Below, piece after piece: positions 35,146-44,335 of a DNA stretch of 64,000 nt. The stretch comes from G963667855 sp963667855. Lineage in GTDB: Bacteria > Planctomycetota > Phycisphaerae > UBA1845. Position 1 is the stretch's first letter. Each line of letters starts with the position of its first letter. The stretch lies in the NCBI GenBank assembly GCA_963667855.2, contig CAXXKI010000004.1, forward strand, positions 62,001 through 126,000, in the 5' to 3' direction. A program made the position numbers and the translations under genes. The notes beneath the pieces were generated by a model that saw nothing but the letters and a program-made list of their open reading frames with translations, ran no database searches and was not told the origin of the DNA.

Positions 35146-37167
35146 ATGCTTCAAACCCTGCTTATTACCGCCTACCTGTTAATATGGGTGGTTTTGTTTG
35201 TCGATTGTGTGCGACGTAAGGAGTTTTATCCCCTTTGGGGGACCAATCGGATTACCAAGCTGTTCTGGCTGGTTACTTTTGTGTTTTTCAATCCTGTGTT
35301 GACGGCGGCTTACTTTCTATTCGGAATAGTCAAGAAACCACAGCCCAGAGTAGCTCGCTGGGTGACCGGGGTGGTGGTTGCATTCGCGGTCGCGGGGATC
35401 TTCTGGAAATTGAATCCCGGGGTGTTTTCAACTGATAAACCGTTTTGCTTGAAAAGAAACCCGCAGACGGGGATTATGGCCGGCGAAGGGATTGAGCGGG
35501 AGGCGGATACAAATATAAGTGTGACGACGGTTAAAACGGAGCAGAGCATAGTTTTTTCCTCGGGTATCAGCCGTTTTGCGATTACGGGGGTTGAAGCTTC
35601 GCCGTCATGTTCGCATGTTGTCATCCTCAATGCCGATGGGCATCAACTTACGCGCAATATCTGCGAGGTTCTGGCTGACGCTCTTGGCAATTGCCGATTG
35701 ATTGACTCTATTGAGTATTACCCAATCAACGCCATTCCCGAAATTGGCAGTCGGACTCCTGATGTAGTAATCAGGCTGGTATCCGGTGGTGTCAGTTCGT
35801 GCAGTTTGCCGTTTTATCGTTCGGTATCGGCCGACGTAGACGTTTTTGCCGGTGACAGTTTTTCGAGTGCGGTCAACTATACGGATTCGAGTTCTGATGT
35901 ACCCCTGGTTGCAGGTTTGGATTGGCAGGCAGCGATCAGTCATAAAAGTCGAGCGCTTGGCTACGAGCTTTTTTCGCGGAGGTATGAATACGCCGCTCGG
36001 CGTATAGGTGAGGACATTGGCGAGAAATTAATCGAACAGTTTAAGAAACTGTATGCGGAGAAAGGTCTGCTGAGCGATTTACCCGGCGACTTTTACGGTG
36101 AATATCAGGAAACCCCAAAGACGCCCTTTGCGGAAAGGGATGATTGTCGGCTGGTCAGTTCCACCGCGGGATTTTTCCACTTCAATCGTAGCGTATGGTG
36201 GCTGGCAGATGATCGGGAGACGGCGGTTGTTCTGGCTGAAATGCATGAACAATTGATTGCTGACGGCTGGGAAGGCGCTTTTGATGAACAAAGTGATGCT
36301 GATAATATCAAATTGCACATGCATCGAGGTGATGAGCGGCTGGTTGCGCGCCGGCACAATAAACCGCTATCCGCCGGCAGGCAATTGGTCGATGAGAGCG
36401 ATGTGCCTCCGATAGGGATTTTATACGAGAGGTCTTTCAGAAAGCAGGATAGAAACAACGCGATCGCCAGGCTCCTGGATTCAGGCTTGACCGGTTCGCA
36501 GATCTTCCGATATCACGCGTTTTTTGTGAATTGTGATCCGGAATTGCGGGAGCGGTTCTGGGCGTTGATAAGCCGGGATATGCCACCAACGGTTTCCGGG
36601 AAGCTTGCGGTAATTCAGCATAACCTGGATGAGGGCAAAAATGAAGTGGCGGAAACGCTGTTGCGTAACGCGGCCATCCTGGCCAGGGCTCGACATGAAT
36701 ACGATGATTACAAAGTCCGTTTTGAGGAATTGGCGGAAAAATCGGGCAACCCGGAATTGGTTAATCCGGTACTGACGCCGGAGGTTACGGGGCTGGTCGG
36801 TTTTGATGAATGGGCGGATGGGGAAACCTCTGAGGTGCATAAAATAGTGCGAGTGAATGAGCCTTTGTTGCTTATGTGCCGTTCAAAAGGTGAGGAAACG
36901 ATAGCCGTTTGCGCACGAGTGGTACCCGATGAGGATAATGAATCGAGCGATTCGTTTTGTTTATGGTGTGGCAGAACTGACGTAGCGCGATATTCAAACA
37001 GGTTCGAGTCAAGCAGAATGTCGATGGTAACCGGCATGTCGGGATATACTGCCAGCAACTTCTGGGGCAGTGGCCGGGTATATTGGGGGGATCGATTCGT
37101 GGTTATTACCGCGAAGTCGGTTGATGAAGAACATTTCCGTATCTCTGCGAAATTGGCAGATTCTTAA
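35146..37167 (+). CDS. Large membrane-anchored protein, unrecognised
   Basis: A 673-residue protein that I do not recognise. It opens with three hydrophobic segments (about 3-20, 38-62, 70-90; the first two are like phospholipase-D nuclease-type N-termini, FWLVTFVFFNPVLTAAYFLFG). Residues 130-290 may form an alpha/beta domain (HVVILNADGHQLTRNICEVLADALG). Residues 330-430 hold an apparent second domain (WWLADDRETAVVLAEMHEQLIADGW), and the C-terminus from about 530 is a beta-rich domain (GFDEWADGETSEVHKIV ... VYWGDRFVVITAKS). AGGGG lies seven bases before ATG. Flanked by noncoding DNA of 265 and 178 bases, so it is a single-gene unit. Confidence 0.65.
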   Translation: MLQTLLITAYLLIWVVLFVDCVRRKEFYPLWGTNRITKLFWLVTFVFFNPVLTAAYFLFGIVKKPQPRVARWVTGVVVAFAVAGIFWKLNPGVFSTDKPFCLKRNPQTGIMAGEGIEREADTNISVTTVKTEQSIVFSSGISRFAITGVEASPSCSHVVILNADGHQLTRNICEVLADALGNCRLIDSIEYYPINAIPEIGSRTPDVVIRLVSGGVSSCSLPFYRSVSADVDVFAGDSFSSAVNYTDSSSDVPLVAGLDWQAAISHKSRALGYELFSRRYEYAARRIGEDIGEKLIEQFKKLYAEKGLLSDLPGDFYGEYQETPKTPFAERDDCRLVSSTAGFFHFNRSVWWLADDRETAVVLAEMHEQLIADGWEGAFDEQSDADNIKLHMHRGDERLVARRHNKPLSAGRQLVDESDVPPIGILYERSFRKQDRNNAIARLLDSGLTGSQIFRYHAFFVNCDPELRERFWALISRDMPPTVSGKLAVIQHNLDEGKNEVAETLLRNAAILARARHEYDDYKVRFEELAEKSGNPELVNPVLTPEVTGLVGFDEWADGETSEVHKIVRVNEPLLLMCRSKGEETIAVCARVVPDEDNESSDSFCLWCGRTDVARYSNRFESSRMSMVTGMSGYTASNFWGSGRVYWGDRFVVITAKSVDEEHFRISAKLADS

Positions 37168-37345
37168 AGGGGGGAATGGTTGAGCTGGTTGCTGGGGGTT
37201 TTAGAGCGGAGCCGGATTCATGCCGTTTTTTCGCGCATTGGTTCGCATTAAGCGATTGAGAAGAGTAAATCTTGAAAAAACCGGGAACATTGATTTCCTG
37301 GGATATACCTTGAGATTAAGCAACTCGTGATAAACCGAGAACGTT

Positions 37346-37888
37346 TCAACCGTTCTGGTTTTCGGCAGGTTTTTTTCGCCGCAAGAGGGTGAACAGTAGA
37401 TATAAGGCGAACATTACCCCTAAGCCTATCAGAGACAGGTTTTTGTCCAAGGAACTTTCCGCTATAGGGAGCTCCACTTTACGGATGATGAACTCGGTTC
37501 CGTCGTCGAAGCGGACCGTAACTCTGCCGATTCCCCGCTTGGCGCGCTTGTCCGGTACTCGCATGGAGAATTCCGCGGAGCGTGATTGGGATATACCGTA
37601 TCGATCAGATTCCGCCGTGGCCGTACATGTTCCTGTGGGATCGCTTACTCCAACTTCGACCAGGTTAGTGCAATCAACTTTCCAGCCCTTGGGAGCAAAG
37701 AACAGGTTTGCTCCGTAATGGGGAAATGTAATGGAGACGATTTTTTTTGTATGGTTGTTGGTGACTGTCCAGGCGTATTGCTTGTGCGTTTCGTCTGCGC
37801 CGCCGTTGATGGTTACCTGCGGGGTTTGTCCATTTGCCATTGTTGTGAAAACGCAAGCTAACAATAACGCCAGGATGTTCGGTTTCAT
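37346..37888 (-). CDS. Secreted protein with C-terminal membrane anchor, unrecognised
   Basis: A 180-residue protein with a signal peptide (NILALLLACVFTTMANG), a beta-rich domain with two cysteines (VDCTNLVEVG, GTCTATAES) and one C-terminal helix (SLIGLGVMFALYLLFTLL) followed by RRKK. So it is anchored with the domain outside and a short basic tail inside. The start overlaps the stop of the large membrane protein gene by four bases (ATGA), so both are co-translated. No family recognised. Confidence 0.6.
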   Translation of the reverse strand: MKPNILALLLACVFTTMANGQTPQVTINGGADETHKQYAWTVTNNHTKKIVSITFPHYGANLFFAPKGWKVDCTNLVEVGVSDPTGTCTATAESDRYGISQSRSAEFSMRVPDKRAKRGIGRVTVRFDDGTEFIIRKVELPIAESSLDKNLSLIGLGVMFALYLLFTLLRRKKPAENQNG

Positions 37889-39969
37889 TGCTTAATATCC
37901 GTTTCGTTCACCGTTTTTGTATCAGGAGCCTGCGGTCGCAGTTGGTAGACACAGGCACCTGGATCATTGTACAGCAAATGGAAGAATTGGTCGTTATTGA
38001 ACTGCGATAAATCGGCGAAAGATTTACGTTCCACTTCGCCAATGAGCAGGTGAGTTACTCCCCATTTGCTGAGCAGTTGGTGCGCCTGCCGCGAGTCATG
38101 CGTGCGAAAAGCGTTTTGAACGTCCTCAAACGCCTGAATCATCCTTGAGCGGGAAACGGGCTGGAATACTGTTACATGGGCATTAAACGGGTCAAGTACT
38201 CCGGTTGCCCGGTCGGTCAGTTGGGTAAGCGTGAGTCGTTTTTCCGGATCGCCCTGGACAACCGCATCGAGCGGGGTGTTTTCCTTGATGTAGTTAATCG
38301 CCTTTACATCTGTCCCGGCTGATCGCGGCTTGAGTACCGATCGCAAAGCCGATGCGGGTAGTTCGTAAAACCCAACAGGCAAGCCGAGAGTCATACCGGT
38401 GATAAGGATAGGTTTCGACCACCGGCGAATTCTGCTGCGGACATTGGCGGTGCATAAGGCCGCTCCCACGGTGATAGCCGCTATTATCTGGGCGGGTATA
38501 ACAGTTACGCGCAGCCCGTAATCTATTGGGTTGATGGAGCTATGGATAGTGAACATGGCCAGGGGGCCGATGATGGCGGCTATGGTCAGGAGCCGCATTC
38601 CTTCGTCATTGAAAAGTCTGGACCAATAGCTCTTAGCCACCAGGAAGCAGGCTAGTGTGCCAACACCAAAATCGATTAGTATAATCCACCATGCGTCGAG
38701 GTAGTTGGCCAACACCCCCGGCTGGAGCGCTTTGCCGAAAAACGCCCAGGGCATCCTGTCCCAGGATGTGGTCAGTCCGCCGGGGTAGCGTTCGTTGATG
38801 GCGTTATACTGCCAGGCTTGAACGGCCATCAGTGCGAATCCTGCCAGGGCGATCAGGCCTATTGCCGCGATTTCTCGCCGCAAAAGCTTGCTGTCGTGCC
38901 GGGAGCGGACCAGCCGGGTGATTATGTATATGGCGGCCGCGGGGAAGAAAACCATCGCCTGGTAAACGCTGCCGCCGAAGATCGAGGCTCCAAAGATAGG
39001 GGCGGCTATTATCCACCACTTGCCGCCTGGTTTCTTGTGCAGCAGGTAGGCGGTAAGCATGAGTGTGACGGCCGCTGATACGTGTTGCGGACACCACATA
39101 AACTGGGTGATTAAGTTATGTATTCTCCAGGGCGAGAGTATCCAGGAGTCGAGCACGACTACCGGTGCGCTTCCGTATAGCATTTTGATTGCAATTGGTA
39201 TGGCGTCCCAGCCGCCGACTATGCTGGCGCAGGCAGTGGCGATGATTGCTCCCGTGCGGCTGTTGAGGAACGAGTAAGCCAGGGCATGTACCATACAGAG
39301 AAACACGATTGCCAGTGTTGCGGAAGTGAATCCGAAGGCCAGTGGAATACTCGGTGCATCGCCGCATAACTTGCGGATGGCGGTGGGCAGGTAGTAATGA
39401 TACTCATAGTAATAGTAAGGCGTATCTTTCTCGGCCGCGTAGAAGTAGTTATGCAGTGGTAGTGGGTGCCGCTCTAGAGAAAGAAGTATTGCATGGTGTT
39501 TGATGTAGTCGTGGGCGGCGGTTACTTCGGTTCGTCCGGCGGCTTGTGGCAGGTAATGGGAGGCGAACACGCAAAAACCAATGTATGCGGTGATGGCTAT
39601 CATTGCCCACCGATGCCGTTTCCCTGTTTCCTTAAAAGGAAGCGGTATGTCGATCTTCTTTCGATGGAATAACCAGGGAACCAGGCAGATGGCCAGCAGT
39701 ACGCATAAAACGATGAGCCGGTCGTTAGAGATTCGCCAGGTCCAGGTGAGGATAACGGGGACCGCGGTTATCGATAGTACGACAGACGACAGATGTACGC
39801 CGAGGTTCTCGATCAAACCGGGGATTAATCGTGCCCATTGCCGCCCGGGCAGGTAGAGAACCAGGAGAGCCGCAGCGGGAAAAGCGATCCAGAGGGAGGG
39901 TACGAAGCAGCAGCCTCCGGCCAGGATGATGAGTATAGGCTCTGTCAGGTTGGTTTTCTTGGCTTCCAT
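37885..39969 (-). CDS. Polytopic membrane protein, GT-C glycosyltransferase-like
   Basis: A 694-residue protein with at least twelve hydrophobic segments and one long external loop after the fourth or fifth (YLPQAAGRTEVTAAHDYIKHH...YYYYEYHYYLPTAIRKL). The C-terminal 130 residues are soluble (VKAINYIKENTPLDAVVQGDPEKR...HQLLSKWGVTHLLIGEVER), as in membrane glycosyltransferases of the GT-C group, where a similar tail with the W-G-(V/A)-x-(H/Y)-(L/I) motif is common. The catalytic residue of GT-C enzymes, an acidic pair in the first loop, cannot be fixed by eye. The start is ATG 39969; the frame extends 18 bases further to a TTG. Lipid-linked sugar transfer is the best guess. Confidence 0.55.
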   Translation of the reverse strand: MEAKKTNLTEPILIILAGGCCFVPSLWIAFPAAALLVLYLPGRQWARLIPGLIENLGVHLSSVVLSITAVPVILTWTWRISNDRLIVLCVLLAICLVPWLFHRKKIDIPLPFKETGKRHRWAMIAITAYIGFCVFASHYLPQAAGRTEVTAAHDYIKHHAILLSLERHPLPLHNYFYAAEKDTPYYYYEYHYYLPTAIRKLCGDAPSIPLAFGFTSATLAIVFLCMVHALAYSFLNSRTGAIIATACASIVGGWDAIPIAIKMLYGSAPVVVLDSWILSPWRIHNLITQFMWCPQHVSAAVTLMLTAYLLHKKPGGKWWIIAAPIFGASIFGGSVYQAMVFFPAAAIYIITRLVRSRHDSKLLRREIAAIGLIALAGFALMAVQAWQYNAINERYPGGLTTSWDRMPWAFFGKALQPGVLANYLDAWWIILIDFGVGTLACFLVAKSYWSRLFNDEGMRLLTIAAIIGPLAMFTIHSSINPIDYGLRVTVIPAQIIAAITVGAALCTANVRSRIRRWSKPILITGMTLGLPVGFYELPASALRSVLKPRSAGTDVKAINYIKENTPLDAVVQGDPEKRLTLTQLTDRATGVLDPFNAHVTVFQPVSRSRMIQAFEDVQNAFRTHDSRQAHQLLSKWGVTHLLIGEVERKSFADLSQFNNDQFFHLLYNDPGACVYQLRPQAPDTKTVNETDIKQ

Positions 39970-40284
39970 TATATTTTTGTATCGCAACAGGGGCGTCTAT
40001 ATCTTGAATTATATCAAACCATGCTGTGGTCAGTTTCGGATGCAGATTTTACGGCTTTGGCATACCAGGGCAAGGGAAACCGTTTTTCAGCGATTTGAAA
40101 CGGGAACATGCGTTATCGACTTAGCCCTTGGGGGTCAGGTGGATGGTTGCAGACAAGCTGTATTGTGATGGTTTAAAGGTCTGCCTGTTGTCTGAAACAT
40201 TTGTGCAGCTAACTGGATTGGGGGTATGATGGGCTGTCCAAATTATTGGAGTAACGCGTATACGCGAAAGCGGGGAAATTATTT
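39970..40284. other. Intergenic region without recognised features
   Basis: These 315 bases upstream of the membrane glycosyltransferase-like gene contain short open frames on the plus strand but none with a ribosome site or protein-like composition. No terminator or promoter is evident. Confidence 0.4.
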
Positions 40285-40553
40285 ATGTGCATTGAGTTGG
40301 CAAGTGAACGGAAATTTCGCCTGGCGTTTTTTTCGCTATATCGATGGCGTTTTGTTGCGTTTTAACCGGCTGTGCGTTTCTGGCGTTTCCCGATGGTACG
40401 GCAAAGAGAGATTTCGAGTTTGAAATTTGTGATGCCGAAACAAAAAGGGGGTTGGCTTTGCCTCCCGTTTCGGTTTTTTCCGAAGTGCACCAGGTTAATC
40501 GTCGTGCAGTGTGTTGCGCCGGTGGGCGAATGGAGTACCCCGCTGACTGTTGA
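40285..40553 (+). pseudogene. Small lipoprotein with a frameshift in a T7 run
   Basis: From ATG 40285 (GGGG ten bases upstream) the frame reads MCIELASERKFRLAFF and then stops soon after a run of seven T (40327-40333). Adding one T joins it to the frame that contains FAISMAFCCVLTGC followed by AFLAFPDGTAKRDFEFEICD and about 45 more residues, ending at 40553. The joined product has a textbook lipoprotein signal: basic n-region, hydrophobic core, LTGC lipobox. Neither frame alone makes sense. So it is either a sequence error in a homopolymer or a broken gene. The mature part (DAETKRGLALPPVSVFSE) is not recognised. Confidence 0.4.
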
Positions 40554-40569
40554 AGCGGTATGCGCTTGG

Positions 40570-42150
40570 CTACTCGGTGTCGCGAAACGATTTCCAGACG
40601 ATTCTGAGTTTACGCATTTTGGATCTAAGCGTGTGCGGGTTCAGGTCTAACTGCCGGGCCGCTCCAAAAGGCCCTTCGATTCGTCCACGACAAGTCCGGA
40701 GGGTGTTTTCAATGTGCTGCCTGATCACGTCATCGAGCGAGAGTGTCGGCTGATTTGCCGGTAAAGGTGTTACTGAAGGTGACGGCGGTGGTAGCTCGCG
40801 ATGAACTTCAAGCTTTGTGTCAGGTAGTAAGTTGCCGCCCAGCGATTTGGCGATTTCGAGCTTATGCCCGTTGCCCAGCAGGGCGGCGCGATCTATGACT
40901 GCGGCCATCTCTCTTACGTTTCCGGGCCAGGCGTAGGCGGTTAGCGTGCGAAGGTCATCCGGGGAAGGCATGACCAGGGGTAAACCGAATCTTGTAGCGG
41001 CTTTTTCCGCAAAGTGGCAGGCGAGAGCTGGTACGTCCTCGGGCCTTTCGCGGAGCGGTGGTATTGGTATAGGGAAAACGGCAATGCGATACCAGAGGTC
41101 CTGACGGAAGAGTCCTTCGCGCACCATTTTGGGGGCGTCGCGATGGGTGGCGGCGACGATGCGGACGTCAACGTGGATGAGGTGCTTGCCGCCGACGCGT
41201 TCGATGAATCCATCCTGCAATACACTGAGAAGCCGAACCTGGGCGGCCAGGGGGAGTTCGCCGATTTCGTCCAGGAAAAGAGTTCCGTGCTCCGCCCGTT
41301 CGAACCAGCCCTGGTGGGTTTCAACTGCACCGGTGAAGCTGCCTCGCTCGTGTCCGAAAAGCTGGGAGTCGATAAGCTCGGTGGGGATCGCTCCGCAGTT
41401 TACCCTGATGAACGGACCTTCCCGGCGGGAGGAGCGGTCGTGGATGGCCCGAGCGACCACTTCCTTTCCCGTTCCGGTTTCCCCAAGCAGGAGGACGGCC
41501 ACGTCTGACCGGCATATCGTTTCCACCCTGTCCATAACCTGTTGCAGGCCATTATCGGCGCCGACTATGGGGGCGTTAAGGTCTTTTCTGCCGAGCTTGG
41601 TCAGCAGGGTTCGTTTGTCCGCTTCCGCCTTTTCCCGCAGGGTGGCGATCTCGTGAAGGCGGCGATCTATCTCCAGGGCAGCGGAAAACGGCTCAAGAAG
41701 AGTGTCGGCCAGGCTGGTGTAGAGTGGTTCGCGAAGAGCCTCGGGCGAAAGTTTCAGTATGATAATTCCTTCAATACGGGTTGGTCCCCACAGCGGGCCG
41801 ACCAGGGTGGCGGATGCTGTTGTTTGCGGGGCGATGGCGCGTAAGAGTGATCGGTATTCGTGGTCATCGCGGCGGACCACTTTTTTGCCTGCGCCCCATT
41901 CGATCAGCAGATTAAGTTGCTCGGGGGAGAGGTTGGTGGTCGCCGGAAACCTGGTTGGGGTTTTACGGACAGTGTGGTTGGCGACGGTATGTAGTCTGGA
42001 ATGTTGCAGGTCCAGGCGGCGGACGATGATCTGCCGCAAGGGCAGTTCCTCGGTGAGCAGGGGGAAGATGTTGGCCGTGGATTCCGCGATGTCGATGTGG
42101 CAGCTGGCCGCTTGCCACGTTTTTAGAAGTAGGCTGTGAAATCGTTGCAT
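40570..42150 (-). CDS. Sigma-54-dependent activator with GAF-like sensor
   Basis: A 526-residue bacterial enhancer-binding protein. Residues 1-170 form a GAF-like sensor region. The AAA+ domain has Walker A GETGTGKE, the sigma-54 contact loop GSFTGA (Ser for the usual Ala), Walker B GTLFLDEIGELPL, and the R-finger region PIPPLRERPEDVPALA. The C-terminal Fis-type helix-turn-helix is FGAARQLDLNPHTLRSKMRKL. It is divergently placed from the sulfate ABC operon 255 bases away, so it may control that operon; the effector could be a sulfur compound. The pairing is inferred from position. Confidence 0.88.
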   Translation of the reverse strand: MQRFHSLLLKTWQAASCHIDIAESTANIFPLLTEELPLRQIIVRRLDLQHSRLHTVANHTVRKTPTRFPATTNLSPEQLNLLIEWGAGKKVVRRDDHEYRSLLRAIAPQTTASATLVGPLWGPTRIEGIIILKLSPEALREPLYTSLADTLLEPFSAALEIDRRLHEIATLREKAEADKRTLLTKLGRKDLNAPIVGADNGLQQVMDRVETICRSDVAVLLLGETGTGKEVVARAIHDRSSRREGPFIRVNCGAIPTELIDSQLFGHERGSFTGAVETHQGWFERAEHGTLFLDEIGELPLAAQVRLLSVLQDGFIERVGGKHLIHVDVRIVAATHRDAPKMVREGLFRQDLWYRIAVFPIPIPPLRERPEDVPALACHFAEKAATRFGLPLVMPSPDDLRTLTAYAWPGNVREMAAVIDRAALLGNGHKLEIAKSLGGNLLPDTKLEVHRELPPPSPSVTPLPANQPTLSLDDVIRQHIENTLRTCRGRIEGPFGAARQLDLNPHTLRSKMRKLRIVWKSFRDTE

Positions 42151-42405
42151 GGTTCAGGTCCTTATGTAACACGGAAATTATATCAAATAGCACGGGTAGT
42201 ATCCAGCATACGCAATAGAAAAGCCGTGAAATAAGATGATTATGCCCCGGGACGTAAAGAAAACATCGTTTTCAGGGCCAATAACGGCGTTGGCATGCAA
42301 CGTGTCTATGGTTGTTTGAGAGCTGCGGTATTGGATTGGCGGCAAATCGGATGAGTGCCGGGTTTGAGGTGTTATTTAGCCTCCGGCTTTCACAAAGAAG
42401 TGCTG

Positions 42406-43464
42406 ATGAAAAGTTTTTCGGGAATAATAGTGGTTTCGTTTGGGCTGGCCATCCTGTGCGCGGGCGTTGCCGTAGCGGCTGACGTGGAATTGCTGAACGT
42501 GTCGTACGATCCCACCCGGGAGTTCTACGTCGAGTTCAATAAAGCGTTTATCGAGTATTGGCAGGAAAAGACCGGTGATCGGGTTGTGGTTCGCCAGTCG
42601 CACGGGGGAGCGGGCAAGCAGGCCCGGGCGGTCATTAACGGCCTGGAAGCAGACGTGGTAACCCTGGCCCTGGCTTATGATATCGACGCCATATCGAGTC
42701 AGGCGAAGTTGCTTCCGGAGAACTGGCAGTCGCGTTTACCCAAGAGAAGCTGCCCTTATACCTCTACGATTGTGTTCCTGGTCCGCAAGGGGAATCCCAA
42801 GAAGATTCATGATTGGCCGGATCTGCTTAAACCGAGTGTCGAGGTGATTACTCCTAATCCCAAGACGTCCGGCGGGGCGAGGTGGAATTATCTGGCCGCC
42901 TGGGGTTATGTTCTGCAGACGGAACTCGGAGACTGGAACAAGCTTAACGATCCGGCCTATGCCGAAGAGGTGAAAAAGGCGGAAGAAAAGGCGCAGGATT
43001 TTCTTAAGAAAATGTACAAGAAGGTTCCGGTACTGGATTCGGGAGCCAGGGGGTCAACGACCACGTTTGTGAAACGCGGTATCGGCGATGTTCTCCTTTC
43101 GTGGGAGAACGAAGCGTTTCTGGCTATAGATGCCCTGGGACGCGGGGAGTTCGAGATAGTGGTTCCTTCGGTAAGTATCCTGGCCGAGCCGCCGGTAACT
43201 GTGGTGGATGAGGTAGCCAAAAAACATGGTACCACCGAGGTGGCTCAAGCTTACCTGGAATATCTTTACAGTCCCACGGGCCAGCGGCTGGCGGCAAAGC
43301 ACTACTACAGGCCCGTCGAGCCGAAATTTGCCGATCAAAAAGATCTAAAACGTTTTCCGGAGGTGAAGCTGTTCACGGTGGAAGAAGCATGTGGTGGCTG
43401 GTCAAAAGCGCAGCACAGGCATTTCCGCGATGGGGGATTGTTTGACCTGATCTACCGGCCGTAA
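42406..43464 (+). CDS. sbp: Sulfate-binding protein of ABC importer
   Basis: A 352-residue periplasmic protein binding sulfate or thiosulfate. Signal peptide: residues 1-23 (SFGLAILCAGVAVAAD). The family signature NPKTSGGARWNYLAAWG is complete; other typical segments are LLNVSYDPTREFY, VRQSHGGAGKQARAVI, and AYDIDAIS. C-terminal YLYSPTGQRLAAKHYYRP also fits. ATG 42406 gives a proper signal peptide; the ribosome site (AAGAAG) is weak. First gene of the sbp-cysT-cysW-cysA operon. Confidence 0.95.
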   Translation: MKSFSGIIVVSFGLAILCAGVAVAADVELLNVSYDPTREFYVEFNKAFIEYWQEKTGDRVVVRQSHGGAGKQARAVINGLEADVVTLALAYDIDAISSQAKLLPENWQSRLPKRSCPYTSTIVFLVRKGNPKKIHDWPDLLKPSVEVITPNPKTSGGARWNYLAAWGYVLQTELGDWNKLNDPAYAEEVKKAEEKAQDFLKKMYKKVPVLDSGARGSTTTFVKRGIGDVLLSWENEAFLAIDALGRGEFEIVVPSVSILAEPPVTVVDEVAKKHGTTEVAQAYLEYLYSPTGQRLAAKHYYRPVEPKFADQKDLKRFPEVKLFTVEEACGGWSKAQHRHFRDGGLFDLIYRP

Positions 43465-43483
43465 CCCAGGGGGAAAAAGTGAA

Positions 43484-44335
43484 TTGTGGATACCAGGATT
43501 TAAAAAGCGGCCGAGCATTATTCCGGGATTCGGTCTCACGCTTGGGTATACGTTGATGTATCTGAGCCTGGTGGTGCTTTTACCGTTGGGGATATTGTTT
43601 TTCAAGACCGCTGATTTGAGCTGGTCGGATTTCTGGCAGACAGTGACCGATTCCCGCGTGATTGCTTCGTACAAGTTAACGTTCGGCAGTTCATTAGTTG
43701 CTGCGTTGGTTAACGCGGTGTTCGGGTTTATCGTGGCCTGGGTTCTGGTCCGCTATCGTTTTCCGGGTCGGAAGATGATCGACGCGTTGGTGGATTTACC
43801 GTTTGCCCTGCCAACCGCCGTATCGGGAATAGCACTTACGGCCGTTTACGCGCGTAACGGTTGGATCGGACACTGGCTGGAGGCTATCGGGATAAAAGCC
43901 GCTTTCAGCCCGCTGGGGGTGATCATTGCCATGACGTTCATCGGCTTACCTTTTGTGGTTCGGACCATGCAACCGGCGATCGAGGATCTGGACGCGGAGA
44001 CGGAGGAAGCGGCCGCAAGCCTGGGGGCGAGCAGGTGGGATACGTTTCGCCGGGTAATTTTGCCTGCGGTGTTTCCCGCACTGGTTACGGGGTTTACCCT
44101 GGCTTTCGCCCGGGCGTTGGGAGAATACGGTTCGGTGGTTTTCATATCGGGTAACATGCCGGGATATACCGAGATCACCTCGTTGCTCATAATAACTAAG
44201 CTGGAGCAGTACGACTATGCCGGGGCGACGGCGATTGCCGTGGTGATGCTGACGGTTTCGTTTGGATTACTGTTTTTGATAAACACATTGCAGTGGTGGG
44301 CGAACAGTCGCTGGCGGGGGAGGAGCAGCGGATGA
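43484..44335 (+). CDS. cysT: Sulfate ABC transporter permease CysT
   Basis: A 283-residue inner-membrane permease with six helices. Motifs: PGFGLTLGYTLMYLSLVVLLPL at the first helix, DLPFALPTAVSGIALTAVY, and the EAA loop DLDAETEEAAASLGASRWDTFRRVILPAVFPAL, which docks to the ATPase (EAA...G). TTG start at 43484 preceded by AGGGGGA; no ATG option nearby. Its stop overlaps the cysW ATG by four bases. Confidence 0.93.
   Translation: MWIPGFKKRPSIIPGFGLTLGYTLMYLSLVVLLPLGILFFKTADLSWSDFWQTVTDSRVIASYKLTFGSSLVAALVNAVFGFIVAWVLVRYRFPGRKMIDALVDLPFALPTAVSGIALTAVYARNGWIGHWLEAIGIKAAFSPLGVIIAMTFIGLPFVVRTMQPAIEDLDAETEEAAASLGASRWDTFRRVILPAVFPALVTGFTLAFARALGEYGSVVFISGNMPGYTEITSLLIITKLEQYDYAGATAIAVVMLTVSFGLLFLINTLQWWANSRWRGRSSG

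Noticed and set aside
42291..42323. Candidate sigma-54 promoters before sbp
   Set aside because: One lacks the GC of the -12 element, the other has a poor -24 context; kept only as a remark in the finding on the regulator.
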